The position numbers and the translations under genes were made by a program. Below are positions 9,503 to 25,307 of a stretch of DNA of 64,000 bases, piece by piece. Within the stretch, counting starts at the first letter, position 1, and every line of letters begins with the position of its first letter. Origin of the DNA: Bog-473 sp963787485 (GTDB taxonomy: Bacteria; Actinomycetota; Acidimicrobiia; Acidimicrobiales; RAAP-2); assembly GCA_963787485.1 (NCBI GenBank), contig CAWBDF010000007.1:682001-746000 (forward strand), given 5' to 3'. The notes below the pieces were generated by a model. The model was not told the origin of the DNA. It searched no databases and was given only the letters and a program-made list of their open reading frames with translations.

Positions 9503-10714
9503 ATGCCACTGGTCGTGCAGAAATTCGGCGGAACCTCAGTCGGCGACGCCGAACGCATTCGCGCCGTGGCGGATCACATCGCCCGGACCCGCCGCCAGGG
9601 GACCGACGTGGTGGCCGTCGTCAGCGCCATGGGGAAGACGACCGACGAGCTCATCCACCTGGCCAACACGGTCAGCGCCACCCAGCCACCGCGCGAGTAC
9701 GACATGTTGGTGAGCACCGGGGAACGCATCTCCATGTCGTTGTTGGTCATGGCGTTGGCTGACCTGGGCGTCGAGGCGGCTTCGTTCACCGGGAGCCAGG
9801 TCGGGATCATCACCGACAGCGACCACACCCGGGCCAAGATCAAGGAGGTCCGGGGCGACCGGCTCCGCCAGGCACTGGCTGCCGGCAAGGTGCCCGTGGT
9901 GGCCGGGTTCCAGGGCGTCTCCGAAGAGCGGGAGATCACGACCTTGGGCCGGGGTGGCTCGGACGCGACCGCCGTGGCGCTGGCGGCCGTGCTCGACGCC
10001 GATCTGTGCGAGATCTACACCGACGTGACCGGTGTCTTCACGGCGGATCCGAGGATCGTCCCCGAGGCCCACCGGATCAACCGGATCTCGTTCAACGAGA
10101 TGCTCGAGATGGCAGCCACCGGGGGACGGGTCCTGATGCTGCGGGCCGTGGAGTTCGCCCGCAGCCACAACGTCCCGCTGCACGTGCGCAGCAGCTTCAC
10201 CTGGGAACCGGGCACCTGGGTGGTCGAGGAGGATGCAGACATGGAAGACGCCGTCGTCACCGCCGTAACCCACGACACCTCGGAGGCCAAGGTCACGGTG
10301 AGTGGCGTGCCCGACCGCCCCGGCGTGGCGGCTCGTCTCTTCCGCGCCCTGGCCGACAAGTCGATCAACGTCGACATGATCGTGCAGAACACCTCTGCCC
10401 ACGGGACCACCGACATCTCGTTCACCGTGCCGACCGCCGATCTGCCGGTGGCGGTCGAGACCGCCCAGGCCCACGCAGATGAGCTGGGTGCGTCCGGGGT
10501 GACCGCCGACGCCGAAGTGGCCCGGGTCTCTCTGGTCGGCGTCGGCATGAAGTCGCACCCGGGGATCGCGGCCACCATGTTCGAGACCCTGGCCGACGAG
10601 GGCATCAACATCGACATGATCTCGACCTCGACGATCCGCACCTCCTGCATCGTGGCCGAGGGCGACGTCGAGCGTGCGGTACGTAGTCTGCACGCGGCCT
10701 TCGAACTCGCCTGA
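9503..10714 (+). CDS. lysC: Aspartate kinase
   Basis: Phosphorylates aspartate, the committed step to lysine, threonine, methionine and diaminopimelate. The 403-residue product starts MPLVVQKFGGTSVGDAERIR, the kinase signature, followed by VSAMGKTTDELI, GRGGSDATAVALAAVLDADL and EIYTDVTGVFTADPRI. Two ACT regulatory domains fill the C-terminus (about residues 265-403, with PGVAARLFRALADKSINVDM and HPGIAATMFETLADEGINID), so feedback inhibition by lysine and/or threonine is expected. Length and layout match the actinobacterial monofunctional enzyme. The next enzyme of the pathway, asd, is not adjacent but lies at 47369-48394. The stop codon overlaps the start of the phosphatase gene (TGATG). Confidence 0.96.
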   Translation: MPLVVQKFGGTSVGDAERIRAVADHIARTRRQGTDVVAVVSAMGKTTDELIHLANTVSATQPPREYDMLVSTGERISMSLLVMALADLGVEAASFTGSQVGIITDSDHTRAKIKEVRGDRLRQALAAGKVPVVAGFQGVSEEREITTLGRGGSDATAVALAAVLDADLCEIYTDVTGVFTADPRIVPEAHRINRISFNEMLEMAATGGRVLMLRAVEFARSHNVPLHVRSSFTWEPGTWVVEEDADMEDAVVTAVTHDTSEAKVTVSGVPDRPGVAARLFRALADKSINVDMIVQNTSAHGTTDISFTVPTADLPVAVETAQAHADELGASGVTADAEVARVSLVGVGMKSHPGIAATMFETLADEGINIDMISTSTIRTSCIVAEGDVERAVRSLHAAFELA

Positions 10715-11295
10715 TGAGCGACCGGCCCGCGCCGCCCCCGGGCGTCCGCACCCTGTGGCTCCTGCGTCACGCCAAAGCCGTGGCCGATCCGCCTCGGGGG
10801 GGCTCCGACTTCGACCGCGTCCTGGCCCCTCGGGGTCGGAAGGCCGCCGCCGCCCTCGGTCGGCTGTTGGCCGATCGTCCTCGCGAAGAGGGCGGTTCGA
10901 ACCCTCTCGCTGGGGTGCCCTTCCCCCAGGTGGCCCTGGTGTCGCCGGCCGCCCGAACGTCGGCCACCGCCGAGCTCGCGCTGGCCGAGCTGGGCGATCC
11001 GCCCGAGATTCGGCTGGTGGAAGAGCTCTACGGCGCCGGTCCCGACGACGTGCTGATCTTGCTCCGCGCCCTTCCTCGGCCCACCCGTTCCGCCATGGTG
11101 GTCGGTCACAACCCCACGATGCACGCCCTGGCCCAAGGGCTGCTGGCCGCCGCCGACGAGGCTGGACGCTCGCTCACGGCGCGGCAGGGCTTCCCGACCT
11201 GCGCCCTGGGCGTCTATCGCCTCGAAACCGGTGGGTGGTTGGACCTGCAGGCGGAGACGGCGACACTGGTGGCGCTCCTGCGACCCCCGTACTAA
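10714..11295 (+). CDS. SixA-like histidine phosphatase
   Basis: A 193-residue member of the histidine phosphatase (phosphoglycerate mutase-like) superfamily. The phosphate-accepting motif is LLRHAKA (Arg18-His19) and the second catalytic histidine is in VVGHNPTMHALAQGL (about residue 131). Short members with R-H-A-K resemble SixA, which dephosphorylates phosphohistidine on phosphorelay proteins; the substrate here is unknown. The gene overlaps the aspartokinase stop by one base, so the two are co-translated. A perfect hairpin at 11478-11512 and a patch of short repeats follow before the convergent thiolase gene. Confidence 0.82.
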   Translation: MSDRPAPPPGVRTLWLLRHAKAVADPPRGGSDFDRVLAPRGRKAAAALGRLLADRPREEGGSNPLAGVPFPQVALVSPAARTSATAELALAELGDPPEIRLVEELYGAGPDDVLILLRALPRPTRSAMVVGHNPTMHALAQGLLAAADEAGRSLTARQGFPTCALGVYRLETGGWLDLQAETATLVALLRPPY

Positions 11296-11362
11296 CGGCC
11301 ACCAGGCCCACCTGGCATATCCCTTGCGACCCTATATATGCCCCCCCGAGGGCTCTGAGGCC

Positions 11363-11462
11363 CCCCATATCCGGCGCGCGGGCATCTCGGGTCCGCCGAA
11401 TTCCCCCCCATATACGGCACGCCGGGTATACGGCACGCCGGGCATATCGGGTCCGCCGGATG
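11363..11462. repeat. Degenerate 16-18 bp tandem repeats between convergent genes
   Basis: Clean neighbouring units are ATACGGCACGCCGGGT, ATACGGCACGCCGGGC and ATATCGGGTCCGCCGGAT, preceded by looser copies ATATCCGGCGCGCGGGC and ATCTCGGGTCCGCCGAAT and separated by C runs. The TATA-rich steps stand out in a very GC-rich background. No reading frame is evident. The patch fills the gap between the phosphatase and thiolase 3' ends. Confidence 0.7.
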
Positions 11463-11477
11463 GGCCCCCCAATTTGC

Positions 11478-11512
11478 GGCCGGCGGGCACAACGCGGTCG
11501 AGCCCGCCGGCC
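11478..11512. terminator. Perfect 11-bp hairpin between convergent genes
   Basis: GGCCGGCGGGC (11478-11488) and GCCCGCCGGCC (11502-11512) pair perfectly around a 13-nt loop. It sits 5 nt from the thiolase stop and serves both strands. No U tract follows, as is common for actinobacterial terminators. The GCCCGCCGGCC arm also occurs in every 29-bp repeat at 59547-59714. Confidence 0.6.
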
Positions 11513-11516
11513 GGGC

Positions 11517-12701
11517 TCAGCCGATTCGTTGCAAGATGGCGGCGTCTCCCTGCCCGCCGCCACCACAGAGGGCCACGGCCGCCGTCGTGGCGCCACGCCG
11601 ACGGAGCTCGAGGAGGGCGGTCAGCGCCACTCGGGTCCCCGACATGCCGACGGGGTGGCCCAGGGCGATCGCCCCACCGTTCACGTTGACCTTTGACTCG
11701 TCGATTCCGAGGTCGTCCATTGAGGCCAGGCCGACCGCGGCAAAGGCCTCGTTGATCTCGAAGAGGTCGACGGCGCCGACCGCGAGGCCAGCCCTGCCCG
11801 CCGCCTTGGCGATGGCCCGGGACGGCTGGGTGAGGAGCGAGTTGTCCGGCCCCGCCACCATCCCGTAGCCGATCACACGACCGAGCGGTGTGATTCCGAG
11901 GGCACGAGCCCGCTCCGCCGACATCACCACGACGGCGCAGGCACCATCGGAGATCTGCGATGAGTTGCCGGCCGTGATCGTCCCGTTCTTGTCGAAGGCC
12001 GGCTTGAGCGCACCCAGCGAGTCGACGGTCGTTCCCGGGCGCACCCCCTCGTCGGTATCGACCACGACGGGGTCACCCTTGCGCTGGGGGACCTGCACCG
12101 CAACGATCTCCTCGGCGAGGCGGCCTTCCTTCATCGCCGCCGAGGCCTTCTCGTGGCTGGCGGCGGCGAAGGCGTCCTGTCGCTCACGGGAGATCCCCAC
12201 GTTGGCATTGAACCGCTCGGTGGAGAGTCCCATGGCGATCCCGTCGTAGGCGTCGGTGAGACCGTCTTGCATCATGGAATCGAGCAGCTCGGCGCCTCCC
12301 AGGCGGAACCCGGCCCGGGCGCCCAGCAGGAGATGGGGGGCCTGGGTCATCGACTCCATTCCCCCGGCCACCACGATCTCGGCGTCACCGGTGCGGACCA
12401 TCTGGTCGGCCAGGTAGATCGTGTTGAGACCCGAGAGGCACACCTTGTTGACGGTGTTGGCCGGAACCGACATGGGAATGCCGGCCTTCACCGCAGCCTG
12501 CCGCGCCGTCAGCTGGCCCTGGCCGGCCAGAATGACCTGGCCCATCAACACGTAGTCGACCTGATCCGGTGCCACACCGGCTCGTGACAGTGCCTCGGCA
12601 ATGGCGAAACCCCCGAGGTCCATGGCCGAGAAACCGGCAAACGCTCCCGATAGCTTCCCGATGGGGGTCCGTGCCCCGGCAACGATGACGGCCTCGGTCA
12701 T
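11517..12701 (-). CDS. Acetyl-CoA C-acetyltransferase (thiolase)
   Basis: Condenses two acetyl-CoA to acetoacetyl-CoA, or cleaves it. The 394-residue product starts MTEAVIVAGARTPIGKLSGA and has the acylated cysteine in VNKVCLSGLNTIY (about residue 88), the His of NEAFA, GGAIALGHPVGMSG and the C-terminal Cys motif CGGGGQGDAAILQ. The start ATG is preceded by GGAGGTGCAGGA. It is divergent from crotonyl-CoA carboxylase/reductase with an 87-nt gap, so both could be co-regulated. In the ethylmalonyl-CoA pathway this is the first step. A role in fatty-acid breakdown is the main alternative. Confidence 0.92.
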   Translation of the reverse strand: MTEAVIVAGARTPIGKLSGAFAGFSAMDLGGFAIAEALSRAGVAPDQVDYVLMGQVILAGQGQLTARQAAVKAGIPMSVPANTVNKVCLSGLNTIYLADQMVRTGDAEIVVAGGMESMTQAPHLLLGARAGFRLGGAELLDSMMQDGLTDAYDGIAMGLSTERFNANVGISRERQDAFAAASHEKASAAMKEGRLAEEIVAVQVPQRKGDPVVVDTDEGVRPGTTVDSLGALKPAFDKNGTITAGNSSQISDGACAVVVMSAERARALGITPLGRVIGYGMVAGPDNSLLTQPSRAIAKAAGRAGLAVGAVDLFEINEAFAAVGLASMDDLGIDESKVNVNGGAIALGHPVGMSGTRVALTALLELRRRGATTAAVALCGGGGQGDAAILQRIG

Positions 12702-12774
12702 TCCTGCACCTCCGACGTGCGGCGACTCCGGTGCGGTGGGTTACCGGCCGGAGAGGAGCATTCTACGGGCCAAC

Positions 12775-12780
12775 TATCGT
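12775..12780 (+). promoter_or_regulatory. -10 box upstream of ccr
   Basis: TATCGT followed by 8 nt and the ATG at 12789. The spacing is one base longer than the clearest leaderless sites here, so the mRNA may carry 0-2 extra bases. No Shine-Dalgarno is seen. Confidence 0.5.
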
Positions 12781-12788
12781 TCGGTCAC

Positions 12789-14129
12789 ATGAGCGAGATC
12801 CTCAGTGCCGCACTGGCCGGAGCCCCCGGTGACGAGTTGGCCGGGATCGCCATGCCCGAGACCTACCGCGCGGCTCTGGTGAAGCGGAGCGAGGTCGCCA
12901 TGTTCGAGGGAGTCCCCTCGATCGACAAGGACCCGCGTCGGTCGTTGCACGTCGAGGAAGTGCCACTCCCCGAGCTCGCTCCCGACGAGGCATATGTGGC
13001 GGTCATGGCGTCGTCCATCAATTTCAACACCGTATGGACCTCCATCTTCGAACCGCTCCCCACGTTCGGCTTCCTCGAGCGGCTCGGCAAGGAGAGCTCG
13101 TGGACGGCCCGCCATGCTCTCGACTACCACGTGATCGGGTCGGACGCCTCCGGGATCGTGTTGCGCACGGGGCCGGCCGTGCGCAACTGGAAGCCCGGTG
13201 ACAAGGTCACCATCCACTGCAACTACGTGGACGACCAGGACCCGACCGCCCATGACGATTCCATGCTGGCGGCCAACCAGCGGATCTGGGGGTTCGAGTC
13301 CAACTTCGGCGGCCTGGCCGACATCACCGTGGTCAAGGCCAACCAGCTCATGCCCAAGCCGTCGCACCTCAGTTGGGAGGAAGCGGCGATCAACGCCTTG
13401 TGCAACTCAACCGCGTACCGAATGCTGGTCTCGTCCAACGGGGCCCGTATGACCCAGGACGACAAGGTGCTCGTGTGGGGCGCGAGCGGAGGGTTGGGGA
13501 GCTACGCCGTCCAGCACGTCATCAACGGGGGCGGCACACCCATCGGCGTCGTCTCGTCGCCCGAGAAGGTCAAGCTGTTGAACGACCTCGGGGTCGAAGC
13601 GGTAATCGACCGCAACGCGGCCAACTACCGGTTCTGGTCGGACGAGCACACCCAGGACGAGTCCGAGTGGCGGCGCTTCGGAAGGGACATCCGCGACCTG
13701 GTGGGGGGGGAACCCGAGATCGTCTTCGAGCACCCGGGCCGTCAGACCATGGGCGCTTCGGTGTTCGTCTGCAAGCGGGCCGGGACCATCGTGACCTGCG
13801 CCGCCACGTCTGGCTACATGATTGAGTACGACAACCGCCACCTCTGGATGAAGCTCAAGACCATCAAGGGATCCCACTTCGCCAACTACCGTGAGGCCTG
13901 GGACGCCAACCGCCTGATCTGCGAGGGCAAGGTCCTCCCTCCGCTCTCGGCCGTCTACCCGCTCGAACAGGTGGGCGCGGCTGCGTACCAGGTTCACCAC
14001 AACCTGCACGAGGGAAAGATCGGCGTCCTCTGCCTCGCTCCGACCGAAGGGCTCGGGATTGACGACCCGGCCCTGCGTGCCCAGGTCGGCGAGGACCGAA
14101 TCACCTTGTTCCGGAGGCACGGAGCGTGA
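12789..14129 (+). CDS. ccr: Crotonyl-CoA carboxylase/reductase
   Basis: NADPH-dependent reductive carboxylation of crotonyl-CoA to (2S)-ethylmalonyl-CoA, the key step of the ethylmalonyl-CoA pathway. The 446-residue protein is a zinc-independent medium-chain dehydrogenase. It has SSINFNTVWTSIFEPLPTFG, DYHVIGSDASGIVLRTGPAV, DKVTIHCNYVDDQDP, QRIWGFESNFGGLADITVVK, WEEAAINALCNSTAYRML, the nucleotide-binding VLVWGASGGLGSYAVQHVI, FEHPGRQTMGASVFVCK and KTIKGSHFANYREAWDAN. Length and all blocks match Ccr and set it apart from plain quinone reductases; the Asn, Glu and His used to hold CO2 in studied Ccr enzymes appear conserved. I took the ATG at 12789 (TATCGT box upstream). The epimerase gene overlaps its stop (GTGA). 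Confidence 0.94.
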   Translation: MSEILSAALAGAPGDELAGIAMPETYRAALVKRSEVAMFEGVPSIDKDPRRSLHVEEVPLPELAPDEAYVAVMASSINFNTVWTSIFEPLPTFGFLERLGKESSWTARHALDYHVIGSDASGIVLRTGPAVRNWKPGDKVTIHCNYVDDQDPTAHDDSMLAANQRIWGFESNFGGLADITVVKANQLMPKPSHLSWEEAAINALCNSTAYRMLVSSNGARMTQDDKVLVWGASGGLGSYAVQHVINGGGTPIGVVSSPEKVKLLNDLGVEAVIDRNAANYRFWSDEHTQDESEWRRFGRDIRDLVGGEPEIVFEHPGRQTMGASVFVCKRAGTIVTCAATSGYMIEYDNRHLWMKLKTIKGSHFANYREAWDANRLICEGKVLPPLSAVYPLEQVGAAAYQVHHNLHEGKIGVLCLAPTEGLGIDDPALRAQVGEDRITLFRRHGA

Positions 14130-14527
14130 TCCTGACCGAGATCGACCACGTCGCCATCGCCGTCAACGACCTCGACGCGGCCATCGACTGGTACGCCACC
14201 ACCTTCGGCGCCACGGTCGACCACCGCGAGCGCGTCGACCGCGACGGAGTCGAAGAGGCCCTCCTCAAGGTGGCCGACTCGTACGTGCAGCTGCTCACTC
14301 CCATCCGGGACGACTCCCCGGTGGCCAAGTTCCTGGCCTCCAAGGGGGAGGGACTCCACCACGTGGGTTACCGGGTCGAGGATTGCGCCACCGCGTTGCA
14401 GGCGGTGAAGGACGCCGGAGGCCGCGTCATCGACGAAGCGCCCCGGCCGGGTTCACGCGGCACCACCGTTGCCTTCGTCCACCCCAAGACCTCGTTCGGA
14501 ACGCTGATCGAGCTCGTCCAGGAATGA
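14126..14527 (+). CDS. Ethylmalonyl-CoA/methylmalonyl-CoA epimerase
   Basis: Vicinal-oxygen-chelate metalloenzyme of 133 residues that interconverts the 2R and 2S forms of methylmalonyl-CoA and, in this pathway, ethylmalonyl-CoA. The sequence ILTEIDHVAIAVNDLDAAID supplies the first metal-binding His, GLHHVGYRVEDCATAL the second, and TSFGTLIELVQE the C-terminal Glu. The GTG start overlaps the ccr stop as GTGA, so it is translated with ccr. Ccr makes the 2S isomer and the mutase uses 2R, so an epimerase directly behind ccr makes biochemical sense. Confidence 0.93.
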   Translation: MILTEIDHVAIAVNDLDAAIDWYATTFGATVDHRERVDRDGVEEALLKVADSYVQLLTPIRDDSPVAKFLASKGEGLHHVGYRVEDCATALQAVKDAGGRVIDEAPRPGSRGTTVAFVHPKTSFGTLIELVQE

Positions 14528-14579
14528 CGCCCAGGGGTGACGTCCGGGAGTGACGCCCCGAGGTCGTGTGCGGTCTTCG

Positions 14580-15746
14580 TCAGCTGATGGAGACGACGGC
14601 GGGACCGGTCCCCGCCACCCAGACTCCGTTGGCGACGGGCACCATTTGACGAGGCTGGGTGGCGATGTGCAAGACGTTCGAACCGGGAGCCGGCGACACC
14701 ACCTCGACATCCTGCCCGCTGCCGGACGCCACGAAGACGCGGCCGTCGCCCGCCACCGCCACGTAGCTCGGGTCCAAGCCTGCGGGAAAGGTGGCCGTCA
14801 CCTGCAGGCTCACCGGGTCGATCTGCGAGACCGTCCCGGTCCGGGCGTTGGCCGCCCAGACGGACTGCGGCCCGACCCCGAGGGAAATGGCACCTTGCCC
14901 CACCGCGACGACTCGCTGCAGGTCGCCCACGTAGGTGGGAACGATCCGCGTGACCACGTCGGTCAACCCGGTCACCCACAGGGCGCCGAATCCTGACTCG
15001 ACGTCGATCGCCCCGGCGAACACGCCGACGGGCTTGCCGACCGCCCCAGTGGCAAGCGCGACGGGCGTCACCTCCCTGTAGTCCGCTGAGGTCACCCACA
15101 TCGTGTCGCCGAGCACGGCCAAATGGTCCGGCGCCACGGGCAAGACGACGATGCGCACGACGAAGAGGGAACTCGGATTCAACTCGACCAGCTCGTTCAC
15201 GGTGGGCTCGGCAACCCACAAGGCGCCCGCGGCGAGGAGCATCGAATCCGGTGGGCCGGCCAGCGGCACCGCCCGCAGCACGCGCCCGGTCGTCGGATCG
15301 AAGCTGACCACCCGCTTGTTCCGATCGTCGGAGGCGAACGCCACCCCGGAGCCTTGGGCGACCGACGCGGCCGTTCCGGGGTTCATGAGCGTGCGCGCTC
15401 GCAGGTTCAAGGACGAGGCCGGTCCGACGGTGGACGCATTGGTGACGATCTTGCCCGAGCCCGAGCCCGAGCCCGAGCCGGAGCCGGAGCCGGAGCGGGA
15501 AGAGTTCGGCAGCGAGCCGGAACCCCCCGAATGGGAGCCCGACGGCGCATCCGCGGATCCACCCCGGTCCCCGCCGAGATGGCCGATATGCCATCCCAGC
15601 TGAGGGCTCAGTGCGATCAGGAGCACCGCCACCGCCGCCGCCCCGAAGAGCGACCATCCCAACCGGCGCCGGCGACGCGCGGCGCGACTCCTGCGGCGCG
15701 CCAGCCCCATCTGTCGGGCCCGTCTGGACGAACGTGTCTGCGTCAC
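14580..15746 (-). CDS. Membrane-anchored beta-propeller protein, function unknown
   Basis: A 388-residue protein with an Arg-rich N-terminus, one membrane segment (LGWSLFGAAAVAVLLIALSP, about residues 29-48), a Gly/Ser linker encoded by a hexanucleotide repeat, and an outside domain of repeated strands such as SGVAFASDDRNKRVVSFDPT, GALWVAEPTVNELVELNPSS and QSVWAANARTGTVSQIDPVS. These resemble YncE/NHL-type propeller blades. No catalytic motif is visible. The GTG start is 36 nt after the rpoC stop on the same strand, so read-through from rpoBC is possible. Confidence 0.7.
   Translation of the reverse strand: MTQTRSSRRARQMGLARRRSRAARRRRRLGWSLFGAAAVAVLLIALSPQLGWHIGHLGGDRGGSADAPSGSHSGGSGSLPNSSRSGSGSGSGSGSGSGKIVTNASTVGPASSLNLRARTLMNPGTAASVAQGSGVAFASDDRNKRVVSFDPTTGRVLRAVPLAGPPDSMLLAAGALWVAEPTVNELVELNPSSLFVVRIVVLPVAPDHLAVLGDTMWVTSADYREVTPVALATGAVGKPVGVFAGAIDVESGFGALWVTGLTDVVTRIVPTYVGDLQRVVAVGQGAISLGVGPQSVWAANARTGTVSQIDPVSLQVTATFPAGLDPSYVAVAGDGRVFVASGSGQDVEVVSPAPGSNVLHIATQPRQMVPVANGVWVAGTGPAVVSIS
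15454..15495. repeat. Hexanucleotide repeat encoding a Gly-Ser linker
   Basis: Four copies of CCCGAG followed by three of CCGGAG, read on the minus strand as alternating Ser and Gly codons in the propeller protein. The units keep the reading frame, so copy-number change would only alter linker length. Confidence 0.85.
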
Positions 15747-15782
15747 GTCTTGGGGACAGAGACGACGCCGGTGGGTGGACTC

Positions 15783-23590
<7,808 letters not shown>

Positions 23591-23925
23591 CGGTCAACTC
23601 CTCCCAGGAAAAAGTGCGGCGGGCGGGGGCGGTACTGCGAATAGGTCTTGACGGACGGGCGGGCGGGTTGGAACGACGGGACGGCAGGGTCAGCGCTGCG
23701 AGGGCGCGCACCGACCTCGGGGAATTACGAGATCAGGCACACGGAGACGCACGGCAACCGGATAGCTTACCGTGGGACGTGGCGCGAGACAACCCCTCGT
23801 CCGCGAAGGTCCGACGGGCTACGCCCGGGGGCCCAGACAGGGTACGGGTGCCCTCTCCCCGCCGTCAAGGATCGAGCCCGGTCCAGGGTCGGGCGGGCGC
23901 GAGGGGCCGCCCGGCCCGGCTGGGG
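23591..23925 (-). other. rplL-rpoB intergenic region (rpoBC leader)
   Basis: This 335-nt gap has no convincing reading frame. It holds the rpoBC promoter and about 165 nt of untranslated leader ending in the GGGAGGAG site before the TTG start of rpoB. No riboswitch or strong terminator was recognised in it. Confidence 0.6.
23764..23792 (-). promoter_or_regulatory. rpoBC promoter
   Basis: On the minus strand TTGTCT (23792-23787) and TAAGCT (23769-23764) are spaced by 17 nt. Transcription would start near 23757. It lies between rplL and rpoB and lets rpoBC be expressed independently of rplJL. Confidence 0.7.
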
Positions 23926-24318
23926 CTAATTGACCTCAACCGTGGCACCGGCCCCTTCGAGGGCGGCCCTGGCCTTTTCGGCGTCCTCCTTGTTGACCTT
24001 CTCGAGAACCGGCTTGGGAGCGGCCTCCACCAGGTCCTTCGCCTCCTTGAGGCCCAGGCTGGTGAGGGCGCGCACCTCCTTGATGACCTGGATCTTCTTG
24101 TCGCCGGCACCAGTCAGGATGACGTCGAACTCCGACTTCTCCTCCTCGGCGCTTCCCGCCTCGGCCCCACCGGCCGCCGGGGCCACGGCTGCCACCGCCA
24201 CGGGCGCTGCCGCGGTCACGCCGAAACGCTCTTCGAAATCCTTCAGCAGCTCACTCAGCTGGATCACCGAGAGCTCGGCGATCCCGTCGAGGATCTCTTC
24301 TTTGGTCAGGGTTGCCAT
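23926..24318 (-). CDS. rplL: 50S ribosomal protein L7/L12
   Basis: Stalk protein that recruits translation GTPases. The 130-residue product has the dimerisation region MATLTKEEILDGIAELSVIQ, an Ala/Gly-rich hinge (about residues 38-58) and the C-terminal domain EKSEFDVILTGAGDKKIQVI with KEVRALTSLGLKEAKDLVEA. The start is the ATG at 24318. The frame is open far upstream into rplJ but that part is not coding. It follows rplJ by 94 nt as usual. Confidence 0.97.
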   Translation of the reverse strand: MATLTKEEILDGIAELSVIQLSELLKDFEERFGVTAAAPVAVAAVAPAAGGAEAGSAEEEKSEFDVILTGAGDKKIQVIKEVRALTSLGLKEAKDLVEAAPKPVLEKVNKEDAEKARAALEGAGATVEVN

Positions 24319-24412
24319 CTGCGTGGCCTTCCTCTCTCTTCTTCGGGTCGGTGCTGGTCTGCGATCACGATCGGAACGGGTCTGCTGGTCTGTCGCCGGG
24401 CCCGGGACTCCA

Positions 24413-25078
24413 CTATTCGGACACCTCTTCGGCAGCCTCCGGCGCGGCCTCGACAGCCTCCGGCGCCGCCTCGGTACTGCCGTCCGTCTCCCCGGCGGCC
24501 TCCACCGGCTCGGGGTCGGCTGCGGGGACCGCATCCGATGCTCCGACGGCCTCCCGTTGGTCGCGCAGCGCGGCCAACCCGTAGGCCAGGTTGCGCGGCA
24601 GGGCCTGCAGGAGCCCGGCCATCTGCTGCAGCGGTGCGGCGATGGCGCCGGCCAGCAGGGCCAGGAGCACGTCGCGGGGCGGCAGGTCGGCCAGCGCGGC
24701 CAGGTCGGAGGACGACAGGAGCGACCCGTCGGCCAGCCCACCCTTGATCACCAGCAGCGGGTTCGTTCGAGCGAAGTCACGCAGCGCCTTGGCCACCGGG
24801 CTGATGTCGCCCTGCACGAAGGTCAGCGCGGTCGGGCCGCTCAGGTACTCCGACAGAGACTGGTACTCGCCCCCGTCAATGGCCCGGAGGACCAGCGTGT
24901 TCTTGAAGATCCGGTAGTCGCCGCCGGCCGAGTCCAGAGCAGTCCGCAATTCGGCGAGCTCGGCCACCGTCAGCCCGCGGTACTCGCTGACGATCGAACC
25001 CGACGCCCCGCGGAGGCGTGTCGTGACCTCTTCGATCACCTCGATCTTGTGCGCCCGTGCGGCGTTCTGCGTTGCCAT
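24413..25078 (-). CDS. rplJ: 50S ribosomal protein L10 with acidic tail
   Basis: Base of the ribosomal stalk, binding L12 dimers and 23S rRNA, and autoregulator of its own leader. The 221-residue protein starts MATQNAARAHKIEVIEEVTT and has YRIFKNTLVLRAI and GPTALTFVQGDISPVAKALR. The last 45 residues are a Glu/Ala-rich tail absent from short L10 proteins. A GGAGGAAAC site lies before the ATG. The structured leader at 25115-25235 is upstream. Confidence 0.96.
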   Translation of the reverse strand: MATQNAARAHKIEVIEEVTTRLRGASGSIVSEYRGLTVAELAELRTALDSAGGDYRIFKNTLVLRAIDGGEYQSLSEYLSGPTALTFVQGDISPVAKALRDFARTNPLLVIKGGLADGSLLSSSDLAALADLPPRDVLLALLAGAIAAPLQQMAGLLQALPRNLAYGLAALRDQREAVGASDAVPAADPEPVEAAGETDGSTEAAPEAVEAAPEAAEEVSE

Positions 25079-25114
25079 CGGTTTCCTCCACCGGACCGTC
25101 CGGCCCGGAAGTGG

Positions 25115-25235
25115 GCCAGGGGTCTCCGGTGTGCGACGGCGCAGTCCGGAAGCGTCCGGAGTGCACGGTGTCGCCTCGTCGGGCCGGCCCGGTTGGGCCG
25201 CTTCGGCACCCAGGGGTGCACCGGAGGTCTCTGGC
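25115..25235 (-). ncRNA. Ribosomal protein L10 leader (autoregulatory 5' UTR)
   Basis: On the minus strand GCCAG (25235-25231) pairs with CTGGC (25119-25115) and CTCCGGTG (25226-25219) pairs perfectly with CACCGGAG (25131-25124). The unpaired AGAC and ACCC between these stems form an asymmetric internal loop like the L10-binding kink-turn. A TCCGGA-loop-TCCGGA hairpin lies inside. Position between rplA and rplJ and the two-stem plan match the L10 leader family, where L10 or L10(L12)4 binding represses rplJL. Confidence 0.75.
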
Positions 25236-25248
25236 GTACGGATTCGGT

Positions 25249-25273
25249 GCCCGGCGGCCTCTCGCCGACGGGC
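25249..25273 (-). terminator. Hairpin downstream of rplA / 5' end of the rplJ transcript
   Basis: GCCCGTCGGC and GCCGCCGGGC pair at nine of ten positions around a 5-nt loop. It could attenuate rplKA read-through, or cap the 5' end of an rplJL transcript started at the -10 box just upstream. Confidence 0.5.
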
Positions 25274-25282
25274 TGTGCGGAA

Positions 25283-25288
25283 AGTGTA
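25283..25288 (-). promoter_or_regulatory. Possible -10 box for rplJL
   Basis: TACACT on the minus strand, within CATATACACTTT, in the rplA-rplJ gap. Transcription would start near 25276, just before the hairpin and L10 leader. No -35 box was recognised. Confidence 0.4.
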
Positions 25289-25307
25289 TATGGAGAGCCG
25301 TGGGCCC

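Noticed and set aside
14521..14575. Imperfect direct repeats of GTGACGYCC in the gap between the epimerase and propeller genes
   Set aside because: Three short, poorly matching copies in a 52-nt gap; not distinguishable from chance in this composition.
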